Assembly (NCBI GenBank): GCA_020632915.1
Contig: JACKEP010000015.1
Location: 1-64,000 of the forward strand
Direction: 5' to 3'
DNA from: Alphaproteobacteria bacterium
GTDB taxonomy: Bacteria; Myxococcota_A; UBA796; GCA-2862545
DNA length: 64,000 nucleotides
The notes beneath the pieces were generated by a model, which saw nothing but the letters and a program-made list of their open reading frames with translations, searched no databases and had not been told where the DNA came from. The position numbers and the translations under genes are program-made. Position 1 is the stretch's first letter. Each line of letters opens with the position of its first letter. Below are positions 7,804-17,249 of the stretch, in pieces.

Positions 7804-9978
7804 TCATTTCGGAACCCGACCCGTGGCTGCGAGCACCTGGGCGCGGGCGAGCGCGAACGTCGTGGCCGTGAGCAGCGCGCCGTCCGATGCGGGCGCGGGC
7901 TCGCTGTCGAGGACGGCGTCGCGCAGGGATGCCAGCAAGGCGTCGGCGGCGCGCGACCGACGCCGCTGGGCCGCCACGGCACGCAGCACCCGGACGTCGG
8001 CCACGCCATCGGCGAACGCCTCCAGCTGCACCGTCGCATGCACCCGACCGTCCGGTCCGAGGACGGTGTGCGTCCACGCCGGCTTGCGCCCGGTCTGGTC
8101 GAACGGGTCGTCGACGGCCGCGCTCGCGTGCCACTGGAGCAGGCCGTCCGCACCCGCGGCCCACGCGAGCCACGGGCCGTCCTGGCCCGGCGCGAGGTTG
8201 TAGGCCCAGGCGACCGCACCCGCGTCGCGCGCCGCGGCGAGGCCGTCCTCGAGATCGCGACCGGTGCCCTGCACGAACGCCACGTCCAGGGACGGGGCCA
8301 GGTGGCGCCCCACCGGTGTGGCCAGGGTGCCCATCAGCGGGATGTCGTCGCCGCCCGCGGCCCGCAGGCGCGCGAGGAACGCCTCCCCGCGTGGCACCGC
8401 GTCCAGCCGGCGCAGCCCCTCCTCCTCCCACATGTGCACCCACACCGCCATCGTCGGGGTGGTCGCCGCGCGCGCCATCGCGAAGGCCGCCTGCGCGATC
8501 GGCACGCTGCTCGGGGGGAGGACGTCCCCGTCACCGACGTAGGCGTACGACCGCAGGGTGACCTTGGGGTCGGCCCACACCATCACCGCGTTGCCGAGGG
8601 CGTTCCACACCGACGCGGCGTGGGGGAACAGCGCGCGGTCGGCCTCGGGCACCCACCCGAGCCGGTCGTCCCAGTCCGTGTAGCGCAGGCTGACCGCGTC
8701 GAGGCCGTCGCGGGTCATGAGGCCGAACAGGTCGTCGATCACCGCCATCGCCGCGGGCGCGTCGTGACCGTCGCGCAGCACGATCTCGGGCGGCACCTGG
8801 GCGAACAGGCCCGCGTGGAACGCCGGGTCGGGGACGAGGTCGTGGACCACCACGTCGAGCCGCACCGTGACGGCCTCCTCGCCGCGGTGCAGGGTCAGCG
8901 CGACCGGGTGGCGCCCCGCGGGGGTGGCAGCGTCGGTGCGCACGGTGACGAGCAGGGCCGGCGGCAGGCCCTGGCCCCCGGCCCACGACGCGCCCGGCCA
9001 CACCACGGTGGGGCGCGGCCGGAGGCGGCGGTCGGGGTGGCCGGTGGCGTCGAGCCAGGAGGCCTCGCCCACGTCGACGTGCACCCCGTCGGGCGCGGTG
9101 ACGGTGACGGTGCCGGCGTCGTCGCCGCCGTGGACGAACAGCAGGCGGCTGGTGCGATCGCCGCGCGCGAGGTCCAGCTGCGCGCGGGCGTCCGGCGAGG
9201 CGTGGTCCGGATCCGGGCGCGCGTCCAGGAGGCCCACCTGGACCGCGAGCGGCCCCGGTCGCGCGGGGGGCTCCTGGCGGTCGACGATGCCGTCGCCGAC
9301 GACGTGGGCACGCCACCAGGACTGGCGGGCGGCGTCGACGAGCGCGAGGCGCACGACGCCCAGGGGGCGATCCGCTGCGGGCCACGCGACGAGGCCCTGC
9401 AGCGGGCGACCGAAGGCCTCGAGGGTGAGCCCATCGGGCCCGACGTGGACGGTGGCCTCCTGCCACGGGTGGGCGGGGGCCACCTGGCGATCCCACGCGG
9501 TCTCCCCAGGGCGGAAGACCGGGCGCGGGGCGACCGCGTGCTGAGGACTGGCGACGAAGTCGGCCCAAGTGGCGGGCATCGCGGTGGACAGCACGGGCAC
9601 GTCGTCGGCGCGGACGCCCCAGCCGTCGATCCCCGCGCGCCACCGCGGGTGCTCTCCGGGCGCGCCCTGCATCACCCACAGCACCCAGTCGCCCTCGGGC
9701 AGATCGAGGTGGAGGGTGCCGCCGTCGATCCAGTCGGCGGCGACCGGATCGGGCTCGTCGTCGGCGTCTGCGCCGCGGGGCGGCGTCGTCCAGGTGACCC
9801 GCGGGTCGTCGCAGCCGTCGACGTGCAGGCGCGACAAGCCCTCCTGCAGCGGCGTGCCGTAGGGGCCGGCGTCGAGCAGCACCGGCTCGGCGGCCAGCGC
9901 GACGGAGAGGAGCAGGGCGAGCACGGCGTGCCGGTCCGGGACGGTGGAGGGTCCACGGATCGGATAGCCCGTGCGCAT
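7804..9978 (-). CDS. Secreted glycoside-hydrolase-like protein (DUF4091/GH123-like)
   Basis: A secreted protein of about 724 residues: signal (VLALLLSVALAAEP), a beta-rich N-terminal half, and a C-terminal TIM-barrel-like half. The segment WAYNLAPGQDGPWLAWAAGADGLLQW followed by LEAFADGVADVRVLR matches the end of DUF4091/GH123-type barrels (W.Y.... W..GadGlL.W, then Ea.rDGv.D...L). An acidic pair in MWEEEG is a candidate catalytic site (inference). The start is uncertain: the ATG at 9978 overlaps head-to-head with the next gene, and an inner GTG at 9924 is an alternative; neither has a strong ribosome site. A small hairpin (GGGTT...AACCC, 7798-7817) overlaps the stop and may end transcription. 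The CBM9-like neighbour suggests a polysaccharide substrate. Confidence 0.55.
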   Translation of the reverse strand: MRTGYPIRGPSTVPDRHAVLALLLSVALAAEPVLLDAGPYGTPLQEGLSRLHVDGCDDPRVTWTTPPRGADADDEPDPVAADWIDGGTLHLDLPEGDWVLWVMQGAPGEHPRWRAGIDGWGVRADDVPVLSTAMPATWADFVASPQHAVAPRPVFRPGETAWDRQVAPAHPWQEATVHVGPDGLTLEAFGRPLQGLVAWPAADRPLGVVRLALVDAARQSWWRAHVVGDGIVDRQEPPARPGPLAVQVGLLDARPDPDHASPDARAQLDLARGDRTSRLLFVHGGDDAGTVTVTAPDGVHVDVGEASWLDATGHPDRRLRPRPTVVWPGASWAGGQGLPPALLVTVRTDAATPAGRHPVALTLHRGEEAVTVRLDVVVHDLVPDPAFHAGLFAQVPPEIVLRDGHDAPAAMAVIDDLFGLMTRDGLDAVSLRYTDWDDRLGWVPEADRALFPHAASVWNALGNAVMVWADPKVTLRSYAYVGDGDVLPPSSVPIAQAAFAMARAATTPTMAVWVHMWEEEGLRRLDAVPRGEAFLARLRAAGGDDIPLMGTLATPVGRHLAPSLDVAFVQGTGRDLEDGLAAARDAGAVAWAYNLAPGQDGPWLAWAAGADGLLQWHASAAVDDPFDQTGRKPAWTHTVLGPDGRVHATVQLEAFADGVADVRVLRAVAAQRRRSRAADALLASLRDAVLDSEPAPASDGALLTATTFALARAQVLAATGRVPK

Positions 9979-11182
9979 GTGGCTCGCGTGCCTGCTGACG
10001 ACGGCATGGGCGGCCCGCCCGCCGCCCGTGGAGGCGTCGGTGCGGGTGCAGCCCGACGCGCCCGAGCGGGGTCCCGTCGCCGTGGCGGCGGGTCCCCGTC
10101 CGGCGGTGGCGCTGGCGGTGGCTGCGGTCACGATCGACGGCGTCGTCGAGGACGCCTGGCAGGACGTTCCCCTGGCGCCGCCGCTCCTGCCGTTGTCGAC
10201 GGGACGCCGCCCGCCGCGGTGGCGTGCGCGGGTCGCGGTCGTCGACGGTGGGCTCGTGGTCACGATGCCGACGCTGCCCCCGAAGTGGACGTCCACCTGG
10301 ACGCTCGACCCGGACGGCACCCGCACGACGTGGACGGTGGTCAACGTCGACGCCCGCCATGCCCGCGGCCTGTCGTGCACGCTCGTCGACGTCGCGCGGG
10401 GTGACGTCCCGGAGGGCGGCGCCCACGTGATCCCGAGCCGCGCCGCGCCGTGTGGGCCGGTCCCGGTCACGGCGGCCCAGGGGGACGAGGCCTGGGAGAT
10501 CGCGCTCCCGAGCCTTGCGCCCACCCGCGCGGCGCGGCTGTCGTGGACCGTGCAGGGTCCGGAGGACCGGGGCGGCACCTGGTCCCGCGGCGGCAAGCCC
10601 GAGCCCTGGCCCGAGCTCGGCCGTGGCGTGGTGGCCGGCGGTCCGTCCGTGCGCGCGTCCGCATCGCACGACGCCGTCACCGATCGGTGGACGGTCACCG
10701 TGGTGCCGGGCGACGACTTCCCACCGACCGCCTGCACCTGGGCCCGCAGCTGGCTCGGGCAGCCGACGGACGGTGGGGATGTCCCGCTCGTCGGGGGCAC
10801 CGCCGCTGCGGTCGCGTTCGCGGGTGACGGTCTGCCCGACGCGTGGTGGACGCTGACGTGCCCCCCGGCTGCCGACAGCCTGCTGCCCCGCACGTGGCCC
10901 GTGCGCCTGGACGTCCGGCCCGACCGGCTCTGGCTGGTCACGCCGGTGGTCGACGACGGTCAGGCGACGCTGCGGTTCGACGTCGCCGCGGATCGGACCG
11001 TTCCCCTGGTGGTGACCGACGCGCGGGGCCGCCCGCTGCAGGTCGCCGACGTGGCCCTGCCCGCCGGGACCGGTCGCGTCGACGTGACGCTGGTACCCGG
11101 GGCCGCCGCGCTGGTCGTCGACGGGCTGCTGTCGGCGCAGGTCGTCGTCGTGCGCCCCGACGGCGCCGCTACTGGACGGTGA
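9971..11182 (+). CDS. Secreted protein with CBM9-like N-terminal signature
   Basis: A predicted exported protein of 403 residues. A GTG at 9971 (GGAT 5 bases upstream) or ATG at 9977 opens a signal peptide (MRMWLACLLTTAWAA). The following VTIDGVVEDAWQDVP matches the start of CBM9/DOMON-type modules (IDG..dE.W..), and RARVAVVDGGLVVTM fits the next strand pair. The remaining sequence is beta-rich with paired cysteines and has no catalytic motif I recognise. It is divergent from the DUF4091-like gene with overlapping 5' ends, so the two may be co-regulated. Its last 14 bases overlap the convergent M64 gene. Carbohydrate binding is an inference from the short signature. Confidence 0.5.
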   Translation: MRMWLACLLTTAWAARPPPVEASVRVQPDAPERGPVAVAAGPRPAVALAVAAVTIDGVVEDAWQDVPLAPPLLPLSTGRRPPRWRARVAVVDGGLVVTMPTLPPKWTSTWTLDPDGTRTTWTVVNVDARHARGLSCTLVDVARGDVPEGGAHVIPSRAAPCGPVPVTAAQGDEAWEIALPSLAPTRAARLSWTVQGPEDRGGTWSRGGKPEPWPELGRGVVAGGPSVRASASHDAVTDRWTVTVVPGDDFPPTACTWARSWLGQPTDGGDVPLVGGTAAAVAFAGDGLPDAWWTLTCPPAADSLLPRTWPVRLDVRPDRLWLVTPVVDDGQATLRFDVAADRTVPLVVTDARGRPLQVADVALPAGTGRVDVTLVPGAAALVVDGLLSAQVVVVRPDGAATGR

Positions 11183-13079
11183 CCGGCACGACCGGAGACG
11201 TCTGCGCCTGGCTGCCGAGCTGGACGGCCTGGAGCCACACGTGCTGGCCCTGCAAGCCGCCCGGCACGCGCAGGGTGCGGGTGGCCACGCCATCGGCGTC
11301 GGCGACCACCGAGGCGACGAGCGGGTTGAGCACGTCGACGCAGCCACCGCCGAGGCCCGCGGGGCAGGGCCCCGTGCCTGTGCCGGTGGTGGACAGGAGC
11401 ACGTAGACGCGGTCGAGCGCGGTGGCGCCGTCGACGTGCAGCGTGACCATCGCGCCGGCGGTGAGCGCGGGCGGGGCGAGGGCGAGCCCGTCGACGTGGT
11501 CGCAGTTGCTGTCGGTTCCGTCGAACGGCACCTCGACGGCGCCGGGGTGGACGGCCGGATCCAGGTCGTCGCAGTCGTCGACGACGGTGTAGCCGTCGCC
11601 GTCGTCGTCGGTGAGGCACGTGGTCGACACGGTCCACGCCGCGCTGTCCTCGAGCAGGCCCGTGGGGTCGCTGCGCACGTAGGCGGTGGGGTCGCCCACC
11701 TCCAGCGTGAGCGTGTGGGTGCCCGGCCCGACCAGGCAGGGGTCGAGGTCGTAGGTGGGCGTGGTGGCGACCGTGGCGCCGTCGAGCCGCCACGTGCTGG
11801 TCCAGCGGCTGCCGGCGAGGGCGCCGGCGATGGTGGTGGCGGAGAACGGCGTGGTCGACGTGACCGTGACCGATCCGGCCGGGGGCGTGGTCTGGGACAG
11901 GATGCCGGGCAGGCGGCCGTAGATCTGGCGGACGGCATATTCGGCGCACACGGAGCAGTACTGATCCTGCAGCAGGTTCATCATGCAGGCGTTGGTCGTG
12001 GGCCGGTACAGGTTGGTGTAGGAGCACGGCTGGTAGGCGCCGACGCCGTTCGTGCCGAGCCACCACGACCACCGGGGCGTGGCCGCGTTCGACTCGCAGT
12101 TGGGGCCCCCCGACGTGGTGGCCGACACGCCGTAGCTGTACTCGTCCCACAGACCGAGCAGCGAGTGGCCCATCTCGTGGGCGGTGACCTCGGGGCCCAG
12201 CGAGCCCGTGTAGCTGCTGGCGTAGGTGCTGCCGCCGGAGCCGCCGTAGGTGCTGTCGTTGACCAGCACCACGATGCCCTCGGCGCCGGGGAGCGCCATG
12301 GCGGCGTCGAGCACGAGCGAGCTGCTGTTGCAGCAGATCAGGCGGACCGTGCTGTTGCAGTTGTAGGCGCAGCCGTACGTGGTGCTGCGGTAGACCGGTG
12401 GCGTCAGCTCGGGGTGGTCGGCGCCGGACTCGTTCGAGGCGTGGAAGTAGCGCCAGATGTTGAACAGGTCGGCGTAGGAGGCGTAGGGCTCGATCGAGAG
12501 CACGTGGGCCACCATGCGGTCGACGTCGGCCTCGAACGTGGCCGCCTCCGCGGCGGTGTAGCCGTCGCCGAGGAAGATGAGGTCGAGCCGCTCGGAGCTG
12601 GGCCCGGTGCCGACGACCTGCGTGGCCAGCGGCGCGCCGCCCGTGAGCTGGAGGGCCGGACCGGGCACAGCGGTGTCGGTGCCGACGCGGATGCGGTCGG
12701 CGCCTTCGGGCCAGGGCACGGTGACGCGCGCCATCGTGCGGTCGAGGATCACGTGGTCGCCGTGGTCGCCGTCGGGGTCGATGACCGACGTCAGCCGCAT
12801 GTCGGGGATCGCCACCTGGACCAGTACGTGGCCCGCGGCGTCGAGCACCTCGGCCGTGCCGATCACCGGGCCCATCGGGGGCGCCACCGCCGGCGCCTGC
12901 GCCATGCGCGCGAGGGTGAGGTGGGCGCCGGCGTCGTCGAGGTCGAGCAGCACGTCGACCGCAGGGCCGCTGCCACGCAGGACCGGTGCGGCCGGCTCGG
13001 GAGGGGCGGCGTCGTGGCCTCCTGGCGCGCCGCCGCAGGCCAGGGTGGCGAGCAGGAGCCAGGAGACGTGGGGACGCAT
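11169..13079 (-). CDS. M64 family metallopeptidase (IgA-peptidase-like) lipoprotein with MopE motif
   Basis: A 636-residue surface or secreted zinc protease. The signal peptide ends in LLATLAC (Cys15, probable lipoprotein). The family hallmark FLGDGYT is at about residue 169-174, and HEMGHSLLGLWDE at 301-313 gives the HEXXH zinc site plus downstream ligand. Cys-rich segments flank it (CAYNCNS..., CSVCAEY). Around residues 488-520, DDDGDGYTVVDDCDDLDP...DSNCD is a MopE-type putative metal-binding motif. The last 100 residues form the GPC/LGG/C domain shared with two other proteins in this window (see findings). M64 includes the Clostridium ramosum IgA protease, but most members have unknown substrates. 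GGAGG lies just upstream of the ATG. Confidence 0.9.
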   Translation of the reverse strand: MRPHVSWLLLATLACGGAPGGHDAAPPEPAAPVLRGSGPAVDVLLDLDDAGAHLTLARMAQAPAVAPPMGPVIGTAEVLDAAGHVLVQVAIPDMRLTSVIDPDGDHGDHVILDRTMARVTVPWPEGADRIRVGTDTAVPGPALQLTGGAPLATQVVGTGPSSERLDLIFLGDGYTAAEAATFEADVDRMVAHVLSIEPYASYADLFNIWRYFHASNESGADHPELTPPVYRSTTYGCAYNCNSTVRLICCNSSSLVLDAAMALPGAEGIVVLVNDSTYGGSGGSTYASSYTGSLGPEVTAHEMGHSLLGLWDEYSYGVSATTSGGPNCESNAATPRWSWWLGTNGVGAYQPCSYTNLYRPTTNACMMNLLQDQYCSVCAEYAVRQIYGRLPGILSQTTPPAGSVTVTSTTPFSATTIAGALAGSRWTSTWRLDGATVATTPTYDLDPCLVGPGTHTLTLEVGDPTAYVRSDPTGLLEDSAAWTVSTTCLTDDDGDGYTVVDDCDDLDPAVHPGAVEVPFDGTDSNCDHVDGLALAPPALTAGAMVTLHVDGATALDRVYVLLSTTGTGTGPCPAGLGGGCVDVLNPLVASVVADADGVATRTLRVPGGLQGQHVWLQAVQLGSQAQTSPVVPVTVQ

Positions 13080-13128
13080 GGGACCTCCGGAGGCCGGGGA
13101 CGACTCCGGAGACGCCGGAGGACGGGGA

Positions 13129-13545
13129 CTACTGGATGAACGCGCGCTTGGGACGCTCGAGCTGCTCCATCTCGGTCTTGCAGTCGATGCACTGCGTGGC
13201 GACCGGACGGGCCATCAGGCGGGCGAACGAGATCGCGGCGCCGCACGACTCGCACGTGCCGTACTCGCCGTTCTGGATGCGCGTCATCGCGTTCTTGATC
13301 TTGCGCAGCAGGCGCCGCTCGCGGTCGGCCAGGCGCAGGGCGAAGTCGCGGTTGGACTCCGTGACCGCCAGGTCGAGCTCGTCGGGGTCGACCTCGCGCT
13401 GCTCGGTGAAGTACTGCAGGTCTTCGCGGGACTCGGACAGGATCTCCTGGAGCTGCTGCTCGAGGATGTCCCACATGGTCTTGATCTCCTCGGCGCTGAG
13501 GTACTCGTCCTCGGGGAAGTTCTGAGGAGAGGTGGGGTCGCTCAT
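13129..13545 (-). CDS. DksA/TraR-type zinc-finger transcriptional regulator
   Basis: A 138-residue DksA-like protein, predicted to insert its coiled coil into the RNA polymerase secondary channel and modulate stringent-response promoters (family knowledge). The start at 13545 has GGAGGG four bases upstream. The coiled coil spans about residues 17-92. At its tip, ELDLA has Asp58 and Ala60 where E. coli DksA has the functional Asp74/Ala76 pair. The four-cysteine zinc finger is complete: Cys98, Cys101, Cys119, Cys122 (CESCG...CIDC). The spacing and length match E. coli DksA closely. It sits among genes for secreted proteins without obvious functional link. Confidence 0.92.
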   Translation of the reverse strand: MSDPTSPQNFPEDEYLSAEEIKTMWDILEQQLQEILSESREDLQYFTEQREVDPDELDLAVTESNRDFALRLADRERRLLRKIKNAMTRIQNGEYGTCESCGAAISFARLMARPVATQCIDCKTEMEQLERPKRAFIQ

Positions 13546-13660
13546 GAGCCCTCCGAGGGCGGGTGTCCGGGGACCGGGTGGACGCGGAGCATGCGCACTA
13601 ACACCGCCACCGGCAACCAGGAAGTCGACGGCGGAACGGGTGCGTGACGGCTGGGACGCG

Positions 13661-14257
13661 TCAGTGGGGGCACGCGGACACCGCCGCGCGGGCCGCGGCG
13701 TACAGGGCGGCGTCGTCGGCGACGGTGAGCCGGGCACCGCCGCGCTCGCTGGCGTCGCGCAGCTCGACCGCGTCGCGGGGGCCGATCCCCAGGGCGCGCG
13801 CTGCGGCGAGCTCGGCCTCGCCCCGCGCGACGTCGACCCGCTCGGGCGGCTCGTACGACCCGAAGAACAGGGGCGCGCTGGCCAGGTCGACCTCGGGGGG
13901 CAGGAGGCCCACGATGCAACCGGGGTGCGACTGCCGGGTCACCACCTGGACGGGCAGCGCGCCCGCGTAGAGCACCGGGCTCTTGGCGTCGCGGGCCACC
14001 GCCAGCGCGTCGTCGACGGCCACCACCACCACCGTGCCGTCGGTGATGGCGGCGTGGTCGGCGGCGTGGTCGTACGTCAGCTTGCCGGCCGTGAGCGCGA
14101 AGGGGCGCGCGGCGACCAGCGCGTGCACGCCCTGGCCGTCGTCCATCGGCACCACGGGGATCTCGCTCGTGGACGCCGTGGGGCCGTCGGCCGCGACGGC
14201 GGACACGGCGACGGTGGCGAGGAGCGACAGCGAGGACAGCCACAGGGTGCGGGTCAC
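13661..14257 (-). CDS. Secreted protein of unknown function
   Basis: A 198-residue protein with a clear signal peptide (MTRTLWLSSLSLLATVAVSAVAA). The GTG start at 14257 has GGAGG five bases upstream. The mature part is alpha/beta with Ala/Val-rich strands (GTVVVVAVDDALAVA, LPVQVV), a central SHPGC and a final ACPH, so the two cysteines could pair. I recognise no family. It lies 27 bases downstream of the large alpha/beta hydrolase gene in the same direction, so the two may be co-transcribed. Confidence 0.7.
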   Translation of the reverse strand: MTRTLWLSSLSLLATVAVSAVAADGPTASTSEIPVVPMDDGQGVHALVAARPFALTAGKLTYDHAADHAAITDGTVVVVAVDDALAVARDAKSPVLYAGALPVQVVTRQSHPGCIVGLLPPEVDLASAPLFFGSYEPPERVDVARGEAELAAARALGIGPRDAVELRDASERGGARLTVADDAALYAAARAAVSACPH

Positions 14258-14283
14258 GGAGACCTCCGGGGGGCGGGCGCGGC

Positions 14284-17004
14284 TCAGCGCGGAGACGGGG
14301 GCAGCTCGTGCACGAACGCGAGGTCGTCGATGCCGACGCTGCCCGTGTCGGCGCCGAAGCCCGTGCCCACCTGCAGGCGCACGGCGACGATCGAGGTCAG
14401 GTCGAGGTCGGGGTCGACGCCGAGGAAGTCGGTGAGGCGGACGCGCACCGTCTGGAAGGCCTGGATCCAGCCCGCGCCGGACCCGAGACCGGCCCGCTGG
14501 TAGGGCTCGGGCGCGGCCACGGCCTGGGCCATGTCGAGGGCGGCGACGTGGCCAGCGGCGTCGCGCAGTTGCACCGTCACCGACAGGTCGCCACCCCACG
14601 CCACGGTCTGGGGGGTGCGCGTGCGCTGGGCGAGGCGGAGCTGGAGGTGGCTGAACCGTGTGGCGTCGGCCAGCGCGGGGACCACCTGCCACTCGAGCCA
14701 GCTGCGGCCGGCCCACGTGAACACGGCACCGCGCTCGGTGCCGCCCGTGCTGACCTCGGTGAACCCGTTCATCGCAGTGCCCGGGCCCAGACCGCTGTCG
14801 GGGTCGTCGAGGAGGCCTTCGGTCAGGCCGGTGACCGTGCCGGTGACGGTGCCGCCCGAGCTCGACAGCGCCGTGCCTCCGTTCGCCTGGAAGTCGTCGA
14901 TGACCCCGATGTCGCCGACCTCGTCGGGGAGCGACGTGGTGACCACCTGGACGATCGGGTCGATGCCGGCCGGGTGCACGCTGCGGTAGCCGCGCGTGAA
15001 CAGCTCCTCGTAGGCCGTCTCGCCGTCGAGCCACCAGGCGGCCAGCGCCACGAGGTAGGCCTTGGCGAACACGTTGGTGCGGGCCTGGCCGATCCGGTCG
15101 GGTCCCACCCCGTCGCGCCACGCGGACGGCTCGTCGTGGAAGTCGTTGTGGGCGGCGCCGTAGACGTAGGACGTGGTGACCGGGCCACTCGCGTAGGCCG
15201 CGACACGCCAGTACTGGCAGATGTCGCAGTCCGGGCCCCCGGTGACGTCGCCGTCCGACGAGCCCGCCATCAGGTGGTAGGGGACGCCCTGCGGGTTGGC
15301 GCGGTCGCCGTTGAAGTCTGTGGGCGCGATCGAGGCGACGCCGGCCACGTCGAGCGGATCGATGGCCAGCGAGGGGCGCGCGCCGGCCTCGAGGTCGTTG
15401 TAGAGGATCGCGACGGCCTCCCCGCCGCGGCTGTGGCCGATCCAGGCCTGACGCGGCCCGATGCGGCCGGCCAGCGCCCCGCCGAACAGCGTGTCGGTGC
15501 GGCCGTAGAACACACCCAGGTTGTCGGCCAGCGAGCCGGACGCGGTCACCGGCCCCGGGTTGGTGTTCGAGCTGTGGGACATCGCCACGAAGCCATACGA
15601 GGCGAGGTGCTGCCCGAGGTAGTCGTACCACGTGTAGTCCTGGCCGTTGCCGTGGCTGATGACCACCGTGGACAGGGTGCCCAGCGACGCCGTGAGCGTG
15701 GGCGCGTAGACCCGCTGCTTGCGCCACGTGCCGCCGTCGAAGTCCTCCTGGCGGGTGCCGTAGGGCCCCACGACGGTGAGGTCGCGCGACACGAACACGC
15801 TGCCGTCCCCTTCGTTGAACAGCAGGTCGCCGGGCGTGACGCGCCCGTCCTTGTCGAAGTCGACGACGACGTCGTAGGCGGACGTGAACCGCTCGGGCGT
15901 GGGCAGGCCGGTCCAGGCCACCACGGTGTTGTCGGCGACGGTGCCCGGCTGCAGCGTCATCCCGGTGGCCCCGCTGCCCGATCGCAGCCGGGGCGTGCGC
16001 GCCCACGAAAGGCGGTCGAGGTGGGGCACGATCCACACGTCGAAGGTCTGGCCGACGCGATCGGGGAACACGGTCGGGTCGAGGGCGACCTCGACGGCCT
16101 CGTCCTGGAAGAACAGGTGGGCGGTCTCGAACCACGGGTGGTCGGGCAGGGTGTGGCCGGTGATCCCCTGCATCGGCAGCACGGCGACCTCGACGTCGAC
16201 CGGTGCGCAGGTGGGGTCGTCGGGCGTGACGTGGAGCGCGCCGTGTCCGGGCGCCTTGGCGTAGACGAGCAGGTCGGCCGGCAGGTCGCTGTCGCCGGCG
16301 TGCCACGGCAGGGACAGCGCCTGGCCCGCGGCGGTCCACACCTCCAGGGGACCGTCGACGTCGAGCGTGGCCATGCCGGTGCCGCCGAGGACGATCGGCC
16401 GCATGCCCAGGCGCGCCACGCTGGGGCGCACCGTGGCGTCCGTGTCGTCGTAGACCATCGTCAGGCGCGCGCCCGGCACGCTGTGGGGCGCGGTGAGCGT
16501 GGTGCAGGGGACCCTGGACGGCTCGGGGTCGGTGACGGCAGCGGCCACCGGGTTGGAGGTGCGGGCGAGGGTGCCGGCGACGGCGGCCTGCAGCCCGATC
16601 GGTCCGAGCGGCAGGGTGGGGGGCACGGTGGCCGTGAGCGTGGCGGTGCCGTCGGCGGCGGCGGTGCGGGCGGCGAGCACGCGCGGCGACGGGATGTCGA
16701 GGCACAAGCCGCCGAGCTGGCTCAGGCAGGGGCCAGGGCCGAGCGCGCCGGGCGACCAGGCGAGCACCACGGTGTCGCCGGGCGTGGCCCCCGAGATGGT
16801 GAGCGTGGTGGTCTCGCCGCGCACGAGCGCGTCGGCGACGAGCACGAGGGGATCCCCGGGCGGGGGCGGGCGTCGGTCGGTCACGCCATCGGGGGTGCCG
16901 CAGGCGCCGGCGGTGACGAGGACCACGAGCGCGGGCACGAGGCCGCGCCCTGGGCTCACTGCGCGGGGCCGTCGATGGATCCTGGTGTGGCGTGCCCGTG
17001 CCAT
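14284..17004 (-). CDS. Large secreted alpha/beta hydrolase
   Basis: A 906-residue exported protein; signal-like hydrophobic segment at residues 20-35 ending TAGAC. The N-terminal part (about 52-157) is the GPC/LGG/C domain shared with the M64 and receptor-L-like proteins. The hydrolase core begins near residue 445: VVISHGNGQDYTWY is the oxyanion strand, GHSRGG (Ser525) the nucleophile elbow, and AAHNDFHD around residue 630 a candidate for the catalytic His. This is lipase/PETase-like alpha/beta hydrolase architecture, with beta-rich flanking regions. The ATG at 17004 follows GGAGG at 9 bases; an in-frame ATG at 17037 is an alternative. The natural substrate is unknown, likely an ester. Confidence 0.75.
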   Translation of the reverse strand: MARARHTRIHRRPRAVSPGRGLVPALVVLVTAGACGTPDGVTDRRPPPPGDPLVLVADALVRGETTTLTISGATPGDTVVLAWSPGALGPGPCLSQLGGLCLDIPSPRVLAARTAAADGTATLTATVPPTLPLGPIGLQAAVAGTLARTSNPVAAAVTDPEPSRVPCTTLTAPHSVPGARLTMVYDDTDATVRPSVARLGMRPIVLGGTGMATLDVDGPLEVWTAAGQALSLPWHAGDSDLPADLLVYAKAPGHGALHVTPDDPTCAPVDVEVAVLPMQGITGHTLPDHPWFETAHLFFQDEAVEVALDPTVFPDRVGQTFDVWIVPHLDRLSWARTPRLRSGSGATGMTLQPGTVADNTVVAWTGLPTPERFTSAYDVVVDFDKDGRVTPGDLLFNEGDGSVFVSRDLTVVGPYGTRQEDFDGGTWRKQRVYAPTLTASLGTLSTVVISHGNGQDYTWYDYLGQHLASYGFVAMSHSSNTNPGPVTASGSLADNLGVFYGRTDTLFGGALAGRIGPRQAWIGHSRGGEAVAILYNDLEAGARPSLAIDPLDVAGVASIAPTDFNGDRANPQGVPYHLMAGSSDGDVTGGPDCDICQYWRVAAYASGPVTTSYVYGAAHNDFHDEPSAWRDGVGPDRIGQARTNVFAKAYLVALAAWWLDGETAYEELFTRGYRSVHPAGIDPIVQVVTTSLPDEVGDIGVIDDFQANGGTALSSSGGTVTGTVTGLTEGLLDDPDSGLGPGTAMNGFTEVSTGGTERGAVFTWAGRSWLEWQVVPALADATRFSHLQLRLAQRTRTPQTVAWGGDLSVTVQLRDAAGHVAALDMAQAVAAPEPYQRAGLGSGAGWIQAFQTVRVRLTDFLGVDPDLDLTSIVAVRLQVGTGFGADTGSVGIDDLAFVHELPPSPR

Positions 17005-17249
17005 GTGCCCATCCTCCGTGTCCCAGCGTCCGTCCATCCTACACGAACGACGCTGTCGCTGTGGGCTTCTCCGGCGTTCGCCGCCTGCGGATCCTGCAGG
17101 CCCCGTCGGTGGGCCGGCTGCGGATTCTGCAGAAAGCTCACGACGCGTTGCGCGTTCGGTGCGCGAAAGTCGTTGGGGGAGGTGCATCGTCGCGCGACCG
17201 CCTCCCGGTGGCACGACGTCTGCCGTGCGCGCCTGGGTGGAGGTGTGGA

